NCBI RefSeq assembly: GCF_017315705.1
Contig: NZ_JAFLRF010000035.1
Coordinates: 1 to 64,000 of the forward strand
Length of the DNA stretch: 64,000 nucleotides
Origin: Trinickia mobilis
GTDB lineage: Bacteria; Pseudomonadota; Gammaproteobacteria; Burkholderiales; Burkholderiaceae
Direction of reading: 5' to 3'
The first letter of the stretch is position 1; every line of letters begins with the position of its first letter. The position numbers and the translations under genes were made by a program. This document shows positions 48,265 to 57,669 of this stretch, piece by piece. The notes beneath the pieces were generated by a model. The model was not told where the DNA came from. It saw only the letters and a program-made list of their open reading frames with translations, and did not search any database.

Positions 48265-48366
48265 GGCCCGGCAGGAGGCAAAGGGATGAACGGCCCCCAC
48301 GCTCACATTCGTTCGCTGCCCCCCGAGGGGGCGGCTGCCTCCTTTGGGGCGGCCCGGCAGGAGGCA
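48265..48366. repeat. Family B repeat element flanked by 16-bp direct repeats
   Basis: GGCCCGGCAGGAGGCA occurs at 48265-48280 and again at 48351-48366. Between them lies a 70-base insert starting AAGGGATGAACGGCCCCCAC, with the hairpin GCCCCCCGAGGGGGC at 48318-48332. The second direct repeat contains the ribosome site of the acyl-CoA dehydrogenase. The element's start ATGAA..CCCCCACGCTC and end GGGGCGGCCCGGCA match the element before coaX. Confidence 0.8.
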
Positions 48367-48368
48367 GC

Positions 48369-49499
48369 ATGGTACTAGATCAAGATCATCAGATGATCCG
48401 CGATGCCGTGCGCACGTTCGTGCGCGAGGCGATAACGCCCAACGCCGCGCAGTGGGACCGCGACCGCACGTTCCCCAAGGACGTGCACCGTCAGCTCGCC
48501 GAGCTCGGCGCATACGGCGTGCTCGTGCCTGAGGCGTATGGCGGCGCAGGCCTCGATGCGCTCGCGCTCGCCGTGATCCTCGAAGAGATCGCGGCGGGCG
48601 ACGGCGGCACGTCGACGGCGATCTCGGTCAACAACTGCCCCGTCTGCAGCATTCTGCTCGCCTACGGCAACGACGCGCAGAAACGCGACTGGCTCACGCC
48701 GCTCGCGCGCGGCGAGATGCTCGGCGCGTTCTGCCTGACCGAACCGCAAGCGGGGTCCGACGCTTCGGCGCTGCGCACCGCCGCGACCCGCGACGGCGGC
48801 CAGTACGTGCTCAACGGCGTCAAGCAGTTCATCACGAGCGGCAAGAACGGCGACGTCGCGATCGTGATGGCCGTCACCGACAAAGCCGCGGGCAAGCGCG
48901 GCATCAGCGCGTTCATCGTGCCGACGAACACGCCCGGCTACCTCGTCGCGCGCGTCGAGGACAAGCTCGGGCAGCATTCGTCGGACACCGCGCAGATCGT
49001 GTTCGAGGATTGCCGCGTGCCGGCAGCGAATCTGATCGGCACGGAGGGCGAGGGCTACAAGATCGCGCTGTCGGGTCTCGAAGGCGGACGCATCGGCATC
49101 GCGGCGCAAAGCGTCGGCATGGCGCGCGCGGCGTTCGAAGCGGCGCTCGCCTACGCGAAGGAACGCGAGAGCTTCGGTCAGCCGCTTTTTGCGCATCAGG
49201 CCGTGCAGTTCCGCCTCGCCGACATGGCGACGCAGCTCGAAGCCGCCCGCCAGTTGATCTGGCACGCGGCGGCGTTGAAGGATGCTGGCAAGCCCTGTCT
49301 CACCGAAGCGGCGATGGCGAAGCTCTTCGCGTCCGAGGCGGCCGAGCGCATTTGCTCGGCGGCGCTGCAAGTGCACGGCGGCTACGGCTACCTGAGCGAC
49401 TTCCCCGTCGAGCGCATCTATCGCGACGTGCGCGTGTGCCAGATTTACGAGGGCACGAGCGATATCCAAAAGATCCTGATCGCACGCGGTCTCAACTGA
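48369..49499 (+). CDS. Acyl-CoA dehydrogenase
   Basis: A 376-residue FAD enzyme that introduces a trans-2,3 double bond into short acyl-CoAs. The N-terminal helices (about 1-115), middle beta-barrel (about 118-220, AFCLTEPQAGSDASAL) and C-terminal helical domain are intact. The catalytic glutamate is E361 in YEGTSDIQ, as in short-chain and isovaleryl/butyryl-CoA dehydrogenases. Ribosome site AGGAGG (48360-48365) lies 3-4 bases from ATG, inside the direct repeat. The position next to a LiuR-like regulator's block suggests branched or short-chain substrates. Confidence 0.94.
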   Translation: MVLDQDHQMIRDAVRTFVREAITPNAAQWDRDRTFPKDVHRQLAELGAYGVLVPEAYGGAGLDALALAVILEEIAAGDGGTSTAISVNNCPVCSILLAYGNDAQKRDWLTPLARGEMLGAFCLTEPQAGSDASALRTAATRDGGQYVLNGVKQFITSGKNGDVAIVMAVTDKAAGKRGISAFIVPTNTPGYLVARVEDKLGQHSSDTAQIVFEDCRVPAANLIGTEGEGYKIALSGLEGGRIGIAAQSVGMARAAFEAALAYAKERESFGQPLFAHQAVQFRLADMATQLEAARQLIWHAAALKDAGKPCLTEAAMAKLFASEAAERICSAALQVHGGYGYLSDFPVERIYRDVRVCQIYEGTSDIQKILIARGLN

Positions 49500-49514
49500 A
49501 AACGACAACCACGC

Positions 49515-49988
49515 ATGAGGAATCGCGCATCGACGGCGCCCCCAGCCGCCCGCCCGCTTGAATGTCCGCTTGAATGTCCTTGCGGCGGCGCGGCGCCGGG
49601 CAAGGCTGCTGCCGCAAAGGCGCCGCGCTTTGCCGACTGCTGCGGACGCTTCGTTGACGGCGGCGAGGCCGCGCCCACCGCGCTCGAATTGATGCGCTCG
49701 CGCTACAGCGCGTACGTGCTCGGCGATGCCGACTACCTCCGTGCAACCTGGGACCCGGCGACCTGCCCCGCGGATCTTGAGATCGACACGGCCGCCCCCG
49801 ACGCACCTCGCTGGCTCGGCCTGCAAGTCAAACGTTTCGAGACACTCGACGACACCCACGCGATCGTCGAATTCGTCGCACGATACAAAGTCGGCGGACG
49901 TGCGCAGCGGCTGCACGAAGTGAGCCGTTTCGTGCGCGGCGCCGATTCGCGCTGGCGCTATGTCGACGGCGATGTAAGCGAACGCTGA
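49515..49988 (+). CDS. YchJ family protein (UPF0225)
   Basis: A 157-residue protein of the YchJ family: a zinc-type CPCGG-x(n)-DCCGRF motif near the N-terminus (SEC-C-like), then ALELMRSRYSAYVLGDADYL and a cone-shaped NTF2-like fold. Role unknown. It starts 15 bases after the acyl-CoA dehydrogenase stop and probably shares its transcript. The ATG at 49515 begins MRNRASTAPPAARP; a later start is possible as the first 25 residues are poorly conserved. Confidence 0.85.
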   Translation: MRNRASTAPPAARPLECPLECPCGGAAPGKAAAAKAPRFADCCGRFVDGGEAAPTALELMRSRYSAYVLGDADYLRATWDPATCPADLEIDTAAPDAPRWLGLQVKRFETLDDTHAIVEFVARYKVGGRAQRLHEVSRFVRGADSRWRYVDGDVSER

Positions 49989-50348
49989 GACTGCTATTCC
50001 GCATTGTTGGTTGTACCCAACGATCGCCAGGCGGCAAATAAGGGACTCGAACGAACGCCGCCTAGGTTTTTCCCTAAGTAGACCCTAAGTAGACCGCCTC
50101 GCATTGTTCAACCCGCCCGAAAGGTCGGGGTTCTCCTGCATTGCACAACGAAAAATTGTCGCGCTAGGATGACCTCACGTTTTGCCGCATCACGTTTGCC
50201 GCGAAATGTGATGCGCGCCAGCATCGCCCTCCTTGCAGTGCGCTTTCTAAAGTCGTTCGATAGGCTTCGCCCGGATGTCTTTTTTAGTCCGGCGCGTTGA
50301 AAGCAGCGCGCTATTCAGGAATCACTTCATAGCAGGCAGGTGTAGCGA
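49989..50348 (+). other. 360-base intergenic region with a weak terminator and a short direct repeat
   Basis: CCCTAAGTAGAC occurs twice in tandem at about 50074-50096. A hairpin near 50110-50129 (AACCC...GGGTT with CGA/TCG core) could be the terminator of the upstream operon, but its T-run is poor. The remainder should hold the promoter of the esterase; TTTTTTAGTCCGG near 50281 is AT-rich. No gene is evident. Confidence 0.5.
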
Positions 50349-51638
50349 ATGAGTTTGAAGAACATGTTGACCGGATGCATGGCAGCGTGCGCGCTGTCCG
50401 TCGCTCAGGCCGATCCGCTCGCAATCGCGAACATCGCTGCTGCCGGGCCGCTTTCCAAAGCCCACGTCCCAAATCTTGAGTACCACGACGCTTATCAGCC
50501 GAACGTCGCCGCCGATCTGAACGAGCAGATCATCCGCATTCCCGTCGACGCCTCCGGCTCCGTCACGCTGGAGACCACGATCTTCAAGCCGAATGGATCC
50601 GGCCCCTTTCCGATGGTCGTGTTCAACCACGGCAAGATCCCGGGCGATCCGCGCGATCAGGCGCGCAGCCGGCCGATCGCGTTCGCGCGCGAATTCGTGC
50701 GGCGCGGCTATCTCGTCGTAGCGCCTAATCGCGAGGGCTTCGCCGGCTCGGGCGGCACGTATCAGCAGGCCGGCTGCGATGTCGAACGCAACGGCGTCGC
50801 GCAGGCCGACGATGTCGCCGCGACGGTCGCCTACATGTCGAAGCAACCGTATGTCGACGCGCAGCACGTCGTCGTCGCCGGTTCGTCGCACGGCGGCCTC
50901 ACGACAATGGCTTACGGCGTCAACGCGGCGCCCGGCGTGCGCGGCCTGATCAATTTCTCGGGCGGCTTGCGCCAAGATGCCTGCAGCGGCTGGCAGAACA
51001 ACCTCACGCAAGCGTTCGAAACGTACGGCCAGAATACGCAAGTGCCGTCGCTGTGGCTCTACGGCGACAACGATTCGGTATGGACGCCGTCACTCGCCGC
51101 GAAGATGTACGCGGCCTACGTCGCGCATGGCGCGCACGCGCAGATGGTCGACTTCGGCGACTACAAGAACGACGCGCATCGGCTCGTCGTCGATCGCGAT
51201 GGCGTGAGCATCTGGTGGCCGTCCGTCGAGGCGTTCCTTGCGCACATTGGCATGCCGACCAGCATCCAGTACCGCGTCGACGAACCATCGATGCCGAAGG
51301 CGTCCGGCTATGCGGCGCTCGATGCCGTGAGCGCCGTACCGTTCCTCGATGCCTCGGGCCGTGCCGGCTACCAGAATTTCCTCAAGCAGTATCCGACGCG
51401 TGCGTTCGCCGTGTCCGATTCGGGCGCGTGGTCGTGGGCCGAAGGCGGCGACAACCCGATGGCGCTCGCCATCCAGAACTGCGAAAAGGAAGGCGCGGGC
51501 ACGTGCCATCTTTATGCGGTCAACGATGCGGTGGTGTGGAAAGACGGGCATGGGGCCACGCCTGCAGCGACCGCGCAAGCGACGGCTGACGCGCCCGCCG
51601 CGGACGATCGCGAGAGCCACGCGCTCGCAAGCCGCTAA
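50349..51638 (+). CDS. Secreted alpha/beta hydrolase (dienelactone hydrolase/esterase type)
   Basis: A 429-residue serine hydrolase. A signal peptide (cleaved near residue 21, SVAQADPL) precedes the hydrolase. The elbow is GSSHG with S180, and aspartate and histidine are expected in YGDNDSVWTP and NDAHRLV. An extended C-terminal tail of about 70 residues is rich in Ala and Asp. This class includes broad esterases and dienelactone-like hydrolases. Substrate unknown. The gene stands alone. Confidence 0.85.
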   Translation: MSLKNMLTGCMAACALSVAQADPLAIANIAAAGPLSKAHVPNLEYHDAYQPNVAADLNEQIIRIPVDASGSVTLETTIFKPNGSGPFPMVVFNHGKIPGDPRDQARSRPIAFAREFVRRGYLVVAPNREGFAGSGGTYQQAGCDVERNGVAQADDVAATVAYMSKQPYVDAQHVVVAGSSHGGLTTMAYGVNAAPGVRGLINFSGGLRQDACSGWQNNLTQAFETYGQNTQVPSLWLYGDNDSVWTPSLAAKMYAAYVAHGAHAQMVDFGDYKNDAHRLVVDRDGVSIWWPSVEAFLAHIGMPTSIQYRVDEPSMPKASGYAALDAVSAVPFLDASGRAGYQNFLKQYPTRAFAVSDSGAWSWAEGGDNPMALAIQNCEKEGAGTCHLYAVNDAVVWKDGHGATPAATAQATADAPAADDRESHALASR

Positions 51639-52053
51639 TGATCGGCGGTTCGCCGCGCGCTTAGCGCGGCCGCGCTTCAAACCCACCGCTCGCCACAATA
51701 CGCAGACGAAAACACGCAGCAGCCGGTCTGCCACGGCTGAATTTCGTCCGAAGAATCGCACGGCTTTGCCGTCGTCAACGGCATCGAATTTTCCCGATTT
51801 GATGCGAAACGCCGCGAGCTGCGTTTAACAGCCGCTTAGCTCGTCGACGGGACAGGTAGGCATGGACTGCATCGCTTAGTGCATCGGCGCGCAGAACGCG
51901 TTACTCTCAGTGCCGTTTTTCCGATTGGCAGCGAGACGCTCATCGTTTTCTGCGTGTCGATGCGCAATCGGGCTACCTGTCATCTGTTTTTGCATGAACG
52001 CGTGCCGCCACGAGGGACGCGCATCGACGAACGTTCATGCTACGGAGTGGTTT
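51639..52053 (+). other. 415-base intergenic region upstream of bioA
   Basis: A GC-rich palindromic stretch (CGCGCGCTTAGCGCGGCCGCGC) follows the esterase stop and may act as a terminator without a T-run. I looked for the BirA-type biotin operator (TTGTAAACC half-sites) and found none, which fits the BirA here lacking a DNA-binding domain. No gene is supported. Confidence 0.5.
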
Positions 52054-53397
52054 TTGAAAGCACCAGCAACCGAAGACTGGGTCGCACGTAGCCTCAAAGC
52101 CGTGTGGCACCCGTGCACGCAGATGAAGCACCATGAGCGGCTGCCGCTCATCCCCGTTGCGCGAGGCAGCGGCGCATGGCTCTACGACCGTGCGGGGCAC
52201 CGTTATCTCGACGCGATCAGCTCGTGGTGGGTCAATCTGTTCGGGCACGCGAATCCGCGCATCAACGACGCGCTCAAAGCCCAGCTCGATACGCTCGAAC
52301 ACGCCATGCTCGCCGGCTGCACGCACGAGCCCGCGATCGAACTTGCGGAGCGGCTCGCGCAACTCACGCAGAACACGCTCGGCCATGCGTTCTTCGCGTC
52401 GGACGGCGCATCGGCCGTCGAAATCGCGCTGAAGATGAGCTTTCACTACTGGCGCAATCACGGCAGGAGCGAGAAGCGCGAATTCGTCTGCGTAGCGAAC
52501 AGCTATCACGGCGAGACGATCGGCGCGCTCGGCGTGACCGATGTCGCGCTGTTCAAGGACGCATACGACCCGCTGATCCGCCACGCGCATGTCGTAGCCT
52601 CGCCCGATGCGCGCAACGCGCGCGATGGCGAAAGCGCCGCCGACGTCGCACGGCGCGCGCTCGAAAGCGTACGCGCGCTCTTCGAAGCGCGCGCGACGCA
52701 GATCGCCGCGGTGATCGTCGAGCCGCTCGTCCAATGCGCAACGGGCATGGCGATGCACGATGCCTCGTATGTCGCGGGGCTGCGCGCGCTGTGCGATCAA
52801 TACGGCGTGCACCTGATCGCCGACGAAATCGCCGTCGGTGCGGGGCGCACCGGCACGTTCTTCGCGAGCGAGCAGGCGGGCGTGTGGCCCGACTTCCTGT
52901 GCTTGTCGAAGGGCATCAGCGGCGGGTACTTGCCGCTGTCGATCGTGCTCTCGCGCGATGAAATCTTCGCGGCGTTCTACGACGACGACACGACCCGCGG
53001 CTTCCTGCATTCTCACTCGTACACCGGCAATCCCCTTGCATGCCGCGCGGCGCTTGCGACGCTCGATCTGTTCGCCAGCGACAACGTGCTCGCCGAGAAC
53101 GCGAAAAAATCAGCGCACCTGTGCGAGGCGCTGAAACCGCTCGCGACGCACGAGCGCGCGCGCAACTTCCGCCAATGCGGCACGATCTTCGCGTTCGATG
53201 CCGTGCTCGAAGCGAGTGCCGCCCAGACCTTCTCGCGCCGCTTCTTCGAAAAAGCGCTCGCCAAGGAATTGCTGCTGCGCCCGATCGGTGCGACGGTCTA
53301 CCTGATGCCGCCATATATTCTGGACACCGAAGAAATCGCACTGCTCGCCGCACGCACGCGCGAAACCTTCGAAGCGACGCTGACGGAGGCGCACTGA
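52054..53397 (+). CDS. bioA: Adenosylmethionine-8-amino-7-oxononanoate aminotransferase
   Basis: Makes 7,8-diaminopelargonic acid using S-adenosylmethionine as amino donor, in biotin synthesis. It has the family [15 protein letters not shown] segment, [16 protein letters not shown], and the PLP lysine K286 in [11 protein letters not shown]. The reading frame is open from 51910, but homologues begin near [22 protein letters not shown] at 52054 has GGAG 6 bases upstream and gives 447 residues, the normal length, so I prefer it over the ATG at 51994. Its stop overlaps the bioF ATG by one base (TGATG). Confidence 0.94.
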   Translation: MKAPATEDWVARSLKAVWHPCTQMKHHERLPLIPVARGSGAWLYDRAGHRYLDAISSWWVNLFGHANPRINDALKAQLDTLEHAMLAGCTHEPAIELAERLAQLTQNTLGHAFFASDGASAVEIALKMSFHYWRNHGRSEKREFVCVANSYHGETIGALGVTDVALFKDAYDPLIRHAHVVASPDARNARDGESAADVARRALESVRALFEARATQIAAVIVEPLVQCATGMAMHDASYVAGLRALCDQYGVHLIADEIAVGAGRTGTFFASEQAGVWPDFLCLSKGISGGYLPLSIVLSRDEIFAAFYDDDTTRGFLHSHSYTGNPLACRAALATLDLFASDNVLAENAKKSAHLCEALKPLATHERARNFRQCGTIFAFDAVLEASAAQTFSRRFFEKALAKELLLRPIGATVYLMPPYILDTEEIALLAARTRETFEATLTEAH

Positions 53398-54581
53398 TGT
53401 TCATCCTCGACACGCTCAAGGAAGGGCTCGCCGATCTCGACGCGCGCGGCCTGCGCCGCCGCCGGCGCATCGCCGAGACGCCGTGCGGCGCGCATATGAA
53501 CGTCGACGGGCGCGACATCGTCGGCTTTGCGAGCAACGACTATCTTGGCCTCGCCGGTCACCCCGCGCTGGCTGCCGCGCTGGCCGAGGGCGCCGCGCGC
53601 TATGGCGCGGGCAGCGGCGGCTCGCACCTGCTCGGCGGCCATTCGCGCGCGCACGTGCAGCTCGAGGACGACCTCGCCGAATTCGCGGGCGGCTTCGCCG
53701 ATGCGCCGCGCGGGCTATCGTTTTCCACCGGCTACATGGCGAATCTCGCGACGCTCACCGCGCTCGCGGGCCGCGGCACCACGCTCTTCTCCGACGCGCT
53801 CAATCACGCCTCGCTGATCGACGGTGCGCGGCTGTCGCGCGCCGACGTGCAGATCTATCCGCATAACGACGCCGAAGCGCTGGCCGCGATGCTCGAAGCG
53901 TCCGGCGCCGGCGTGAAAGTGATCGTCACCGACACGGTATTCAGCATGGATGGCGACGTCGCGCCGCTCGCCGCACTGCTCGCGCTCGCGGAACGGCATG
54001 GCGCGTGGCTCGTCGTCGACGATGCGCACGGCTTTGGCGTGCTCGGCCCGCAAGGCCGCGGCGCGCTTTCCGCCGCCGCGCTGCGCTCGCCGCATCTCGT
54101 CTACATCTGCACGCTCGGCAAGGCAGCGGGCGTCGCGGGCGCGTGCGTCATTGCGCACGAGACGGTGATCGAGTGGCTCTTGCAGCGCGCGCGGCCGTAC
54201 ATCTTCACGACGGCCTCGCCGCCGGCGGTTGCGCATGCGGTGTCCGCGAGCATCAAGATCATCGCAGGCGAGGAAGGCGACGCGCGGCGCGCCCACCTCG
54301 CGACGCTCATCGAGCGCACGCGCGCGATGCTCAAAGCAACGCGCTGGCAGCCGGTCGATTCGCACACCGCGGTGCAGCCGCTCATCATCGGGTCGAACGA
54401 GGCTGCGCTGGCGGTTGCCGCGCGTCTCGACGAAGCAGGCCTGTGGGTGCCCGCGATTCGTCCGCCTACCGTTCCGGCGGGCACGTCGCGTTTGCGCGTT
54501 TCGCTCTCGGCGGCACACTCGCACGACGATCTCGCGCGCCTCGAGACCGCGCTAGCGCAACTCGGCGAGGTGAAGTCATGA
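53397..54581 (+). CDS. bioF: 8-amino-7-oxononanoate synthase
   Basis: Condenses pimeloyl-CoA or pimeloyl-ACP with alanine to form 8-amino-7-oxononanoate. A 394-residue alpha-oxoamine synthase with [23 protein letters not shown], the cofactor aspartate region [12 protein letters not shown] and the PLP lysine K242 in [12 protein letters not shown]. Its stop is overlapped by the ATGAA start of a family B repeat fragment. Confidence 0.96.
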   Translation: MFILDTLKEGLADLDARGLRRRRRIAETPCGAHMNVDGRDIVGFASNDYLGLAGHPALAAALAEGAARYGAGSGGSHLLGGHSRAHVQLEDDLAEFAGGFADAPRGLSFSTGYMANLATLTALAGRGTTLFSDALNHASLIDGARLSRADVQIYPHNDAEALAAMLEASGAGVKVIVTDTVFSMDGDVAPLAALLALAERHGAWLVVDDAHGFGVLGPQGRGALSAAALRSPHLVYICTLGKAAGVAGACVIAHETVIEWLLQRARPYIFTTASPPAVAHAVSASIKIIAGEEGDARRAHLATLIERTRAMLKATRWQPVDSHTAVQPLIIGSNEAALAVAARLDEAGLWVPAIRPPTVPAGTSRLRVSLSAAHSHDDLARLETALAQLGEVKS

Positions 54582-54606
54582 ATCACCCCCACGCTCACTT
54601 TCTTTC
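54578..54606. repeat. Truncated family B repeat at the bioF-bioD junction
   Basis: ATGAATCACCCCCACGCTCA starts at 54578 and then diverges (CTTTCTTTCGCG). It shares its start with the elements at 12102 and 48286 and fills most of the 37-base bioF-bioD gap. The ATG overlaps the bioF stop (ATGA). Confidence 0.7.
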
Positions 54607-54618
54607 GCGCGAGGCAAC

Positions 54619-55350
54619 ATGAGCGCGCCGCTTTCGCTTTTCGTCACCGGCACCGACACCGAAATCGGCAAGACCCTGGTTTCGTGCGCGCTTCTGCGCG
54701 GCTTCACGCGCGAGGGCTTGCGCGCCGCCGCGATGAAGCCAATCGCCGCCGGCGCGTACGAGCACGACGGGCAATGGCGCAATGAAGACGCCGATCAGCT
54801 CGACGCCGCCGCCAGCGTGCTGCTGCCGCCCGGGATCCGCACGCCGTATCTGCTGAAAGCGCCCGCCGCACCGCATATCGTCGCGGCGCAAGAAGGCGTC
54901 GCGCTGGAGATATCGCGCATCGTCGACTGTCACGCGCAAGCGCTCAAACAAGCGGATATCGTCGTTGTCGAAGGTGTCGGCGGTTTTCGCGTGCCGCTTG
55001 ACGATAAGCACGACACCGCCGACCTCGCGCTCGCACTGAACCTGCCCGTCGTGCTCGTCGTCGGCATGCGGCTCGGCTGCATCAGCCATGCGTTGCTCAC
55101 CGCCGAAGCGATTGCGTCACGCGGCCTGCGCATGGCGGGCTGGGTCGCCAATCGCGTCGATCCGGCGATGCGCTTCGCCGACGAGAACATCGACACGATT
55201 CGCGCCTGGCTCGAACGCGAGCTCCGCGCCCCGCTTCTCGGCGTCGTGCCGTATCTCGCGATGACCGCCCCCGACGCCATTGCCGATGCCGCAGCCGACT
55301 GCATCGGCACCGCCAAGCTATTGCAGACGCTGCGCACCCTGCAGCGCTGA
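54619..55350 (+). CDS. bioD: ATP-dependent dethiobiotin synthetase
   Basis: Closes the ureido ring of dethiobiotin from diaminopelargonate, carbon dioxide and ATP. A 243-residue P-loop enzyme: [19 protein letters not shown], the substrate lysine region [10 protein letters not shown] and [12 protein letters not shown]. The start ATG at 54619 lies 37 bases after bioF, with GCGAGGCAAC as a weak ribosome site. Confidence 0.95.
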   Translation: MSAPLSLFVTGTDTEIGKTLVSCALLRGFTREGLRAAAMKPIAAGAYEHDGQWRNEDADQLDAAASVLLPPGIRTPYLLKAPAAPHIVAAQEGVALEISRIVDCHAQALKQADIVVVEGVGGFRVPLDDKHDTADLALALNLPVVLVVGMRLGCISHALLTAEAIASRGLRMAGWVANRVDPAMRFADENIDTIRAWLERELRAPLLGVVPYLAMTAPDAIADAAADCIGTAKLLQTLRTLQR

Positions 55351-55385
55351 ACCCCTTCGACTCTTTGCCTACAAGGATTGACGAC

Positions 55386-56450
55386 ATGACTCAGTTCCAA
55401 CCTGCCGCCGAGACCGCGAGCGCCACCGCCATCCCCGCAGCGAATGCCGGCGGCGCGCCGGCGCGCTGGCGCGTGGCCGATGTCGCCGCGCTGTACGAAC
55501 TGCCGTTCAATGATCTGCTGTTGCGCGCGCAGCAGGTGCACCGCGAGCATTTCGATGCGAACGCCGTGCAGCTCTCGACATTGCTGTCGATCAAGACCGG
55601 CGGCTGCGAAGAGGATTGCGGCTACTGCTCGCAGTCCGCGCATCACGATACGGGCCTGAAGGCGGAAAAACTCATGGACGTGGATGCCGTGCTCGAAGCC
55701 GCGCGCGCCGCGAAGGCCAACGGCGCGACGCGCTTCTGCATGGGCGCGGCCTGGCGCAATCCGAAGGAACGCCATATGGAGCCGCTCACCGCGATGGTTC
55801 GCGGCGTGAAGGAAATGGGCCTCGAAACCTGCATGACGCTGGGCATGCTGGAAGACGCGCAGGCCAAGCGGCTGGCCGGCGCCGGGCTCGACTACTACAA
55901 CCACAACCTCGACACGTCGCCCGAGTTCTACGGCCAGATCATTTCGACGCGCACATACCAGGACCGCCTCGACACGCTCGAGCGCGTGCGCGACGCGGGC
56001 ATCAACGTGTGCTGCGGCGGGATCATCGGCATGGGCGAGACGCGCCGCGAGCGCGCCGGCTTGATCGCTCAGCTCGCGAACATGAGCCCGTATCCGGAGT
56101 CGGTGCCGATCAACAACCTCGTGGCCATCGAAGGCACGCCGCTCGAAAATACCGAACCGCTCGATCCGCTCGAGTTCGTTCGCACGATCGCAATCGCGCG
56201 CATCACGATGCCGAAGGCGATGGTGCGTCTGTCGGCGGGCCGCCAGCAGCTCGACGACGGGATGCAGGCGCTGTGCTTCCTGGCGGGTGCCAATTCGATT
56301 TTCTATGGCGATCAACTGCTGACGACCAGCAACCCCCAGGCGGAGAAAGACCGCAAGCTGCTCGCACGGCTCGGCATGCGCGCCGAGGCCGCGCAGCAGA
56401 TGCCGGTGGAAGCGGCGCAGACGTGTGAGCGCGCGCAGGCTGCGAACTAA
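55386..56450 (+). CDS. bioB: Biotin synthase
   Basis: Radical SAM enzyme that inserts sulfur into dethiobiotin, the last step. A 354-residue protein with radical SAM cysteines C74, C78, C81 ([10 protein letters not shown]), and auxiliary cluster residues in the remaining cysteines ([18 protein letters not shown]) and [11 protein letters not shown]. The start ATG at 55386 has AAGGAT 6-7 bases upstream; an in-frame ATG 7 codons earlier has none. Last gene of the bioA-F-D-B operon, followed by a strong terminator. Confidence 0.96.
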   Translation: MTQFQPAAETASATAIPAANAGGAPARWRVADVAALYELPFNDLLLRAQQVHREHFDANAVQLSTLLSIKTGGCEEDCGYCSQSAHHDTGLKAEKLMDVDAVLEAARAAKANGATRFCMGAAWRNPKERHMEPLTAMVRGVKEMGLETCMTLGMLEDAQAKRLAGAGLDYYNHNLDTSPEFYGQIISTRTYQDRLDTLERVRDAGINVCCGGIIGMGETRRERAGLIAQLANMSPYPESVPINNLVAIEGTPLENTEPLDPLEFVRTIAIARITMPKAMVRLSAGRQQLDDGMQALCFLAGANSIFYGDQLLTTSNPQAEKDRKLLARLGMRAEAAQQMPVEAAQTCERAQAAN

Positions 56451-56481
56451 GCGTAGTTTTGCTGCGCTACAGCTAATCGGG

Positions 56482-56509
56482 AAGAGCGCTCGCTGTCGAG
56501 CGCTCTTTT
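56482..56509 (+). terminator. Intrinsic terminator of the bio operon
   Basis: AAGAGCGCTCG and CGAGCGCTCTT pair perfectly (11 bp) around CTGT and are followed by TTG. Short T-run but a strong stem, 31 bases after bioB. Confidence 0.75.
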
Positions 56510-56510
56510 G

Positions 56511-56962
56511 CATTGGGCCACGGCAAAGCACAGGCCGCTCACGGTTCGCCGAGTACAGCCTTTAGCCGATTCAGTTCCGGCTCTATTACTTTTGTTCTTT
56601 TGCCGCTCAGGTATATAGCTCGGACATTGCGTACCACACTGGCACGCGTTGGGCGATCTCTGCTTGAGTAAGTTTGGCCATAGGTAGCTTCGGTTACGGA
56701 GCGGGATACACTATTGGGTTGCGGCCCGGACGATGACTCGGCATCATCGATCGCCACGCCGGCAGCCAATGCTCAACTGTCGGCAGCGAACGGCAGCCCA
56801 GCCGTGAGTCCGACCGTCAGCGCGAACGTTCGAAATCGTGCGGGCCACGGCTCGACCGCAGGCAAGCCGGACTAACCGATCTGCACTCCACGAAAAATCA
56901 TATTGTCTTATCAGAATGTCCGATCTTGTGCGTTCACCTCTGACCGCAGTTAGAGTCCGAAG
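56511..56962. other. 452-base region with decayed coding traces
   Basis: Lower GC than its surroundings. On the plus strand a frame at 56684-56875 reads LLGCGPDDDSASSIATPA and runs to a TAA with an alanine- and serine-rich end, like the leader of a lipoprotein without its signal part. On the minus strand 56539-56769 is open for 76 codons (MAAGVAIDDAESSSGPQ). Neither has a homologue I recognise. It looks like remnants of lost genes. Confidence 0.35.
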
Positions 56963-57403
56963 TTAAGAGCCGGACGGCGCATAAACGTCCGGCCGATGCA
57001 GTTCCATGTACCACTCGGGATGAGTGAGCCCGTTGAAACCATGCGGCCGATAGACACCGTGCGCATCCGACGTGACGAGGACGATCCTGCGCAGTCCCTT
57101 GAGCAGATCGGAGCCAAAGATGTGACGCATCACCGCAGCCGCATAGCCGTGCGCGCGGTATTCTGGCAGAACGAATACGTCGCAGAGATAGCCGAATGTG
57201 GCCATGTCGGTCACGACGCGAGCAAAGCCGATCTGGCGCTTGCCTAGATAAGCTCCGAAGCAGAGCGAGCCCTCGATCGCGCGCTCGACGGTTTCCCTTG
57301 GAATACCCTTGGACCACGCAGCATGATCGCGGAGAAAGGCATGAATGACGTCGATGTCCAGTTCGCTTTTATTGCTCGATATGCGCAATGCGTTGACTTT
57401 CAT
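56963..57403 (-). CDS. GNAT-family N-acetyltransferase
   Basis: A 146-residue GNAT protein. The acetyl-CoA motif A is VFVLPEYRAHGYAAAVMRHI, and motif B is near VTSDAHGVYRPHGFNGL. The start at 57403 has GGAGAG about 8 bases upstream. It sits alone between the bio operon and the ghrA-like gene in a lower-GC patch, flanked by gene remnants, which suggests later acquisition. Substrate unknown; a small amine is possible. Confidence 0.85.
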   Translation of the reverse strand: MKVNALRISSNKSELDIDVIHAFLRDHAAWSKGIPRETVERAIEGSLCFGAYLGKRQIGFARVVTDMATFGYLCDVFVLPEYRAHGYAAAVMRHIFGSDLLKGLRRIVLVTSDAHGVYRPHGFNGLTHPEWYMELHRPDVYAPSGS

Positions 57404-57624
57404 TTTTTAGCTCTCCAGAGTTGAAGCCGTCGACTGCCGATTCTTAAAGGTACGCTGACCACGAGCGTATCCACGGAGTACTTCGCGCGCGGCCAGGGCC
57501 CGAAACCCGCCGCGACGTTGATACGCCCCGCGTCGCCGAGATTCACGAACGCGCTCCCAGGGCGCTGCACCAGCTCGCGCGCACCGGCGCGGCTGAAAAA
57601 GTAGAATGAAGCCTGTTCTTAAAT
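57400..57624 (-). pseudogene. Possible gene remnant upstream of the GNAT gene
   Basis: A minus-strand frame of about 65 codons after an in-frame stop reads FYFFSRAGARELVQRPG and on to a TGA that overlaps the GNAT start (ATGA). Its third positions are strongly GC, like true genes here. It has no start codon and no recognised family, so it may be the end of a lost gene or a shadow. Confidence 0.25.
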
Positions 57625-57669
57625 CGGCCGGCCGTTCGCCAAGCAAAGGCGGCCTATATTTCAAACGAT

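Noticed and set aside
51639-52053. BirA-type operator before bioA
   Set aside because: No TTGTAAACC-like half-sites with the right spacing were found, and BirA lacks a DNA-binding domain.
51994-53397. bioA starting at the upstream ATG (51994)
   Set aside because: The extra 20 residues have no counterpart in homologues, and the TTG at 52054 has a good ribosome site.
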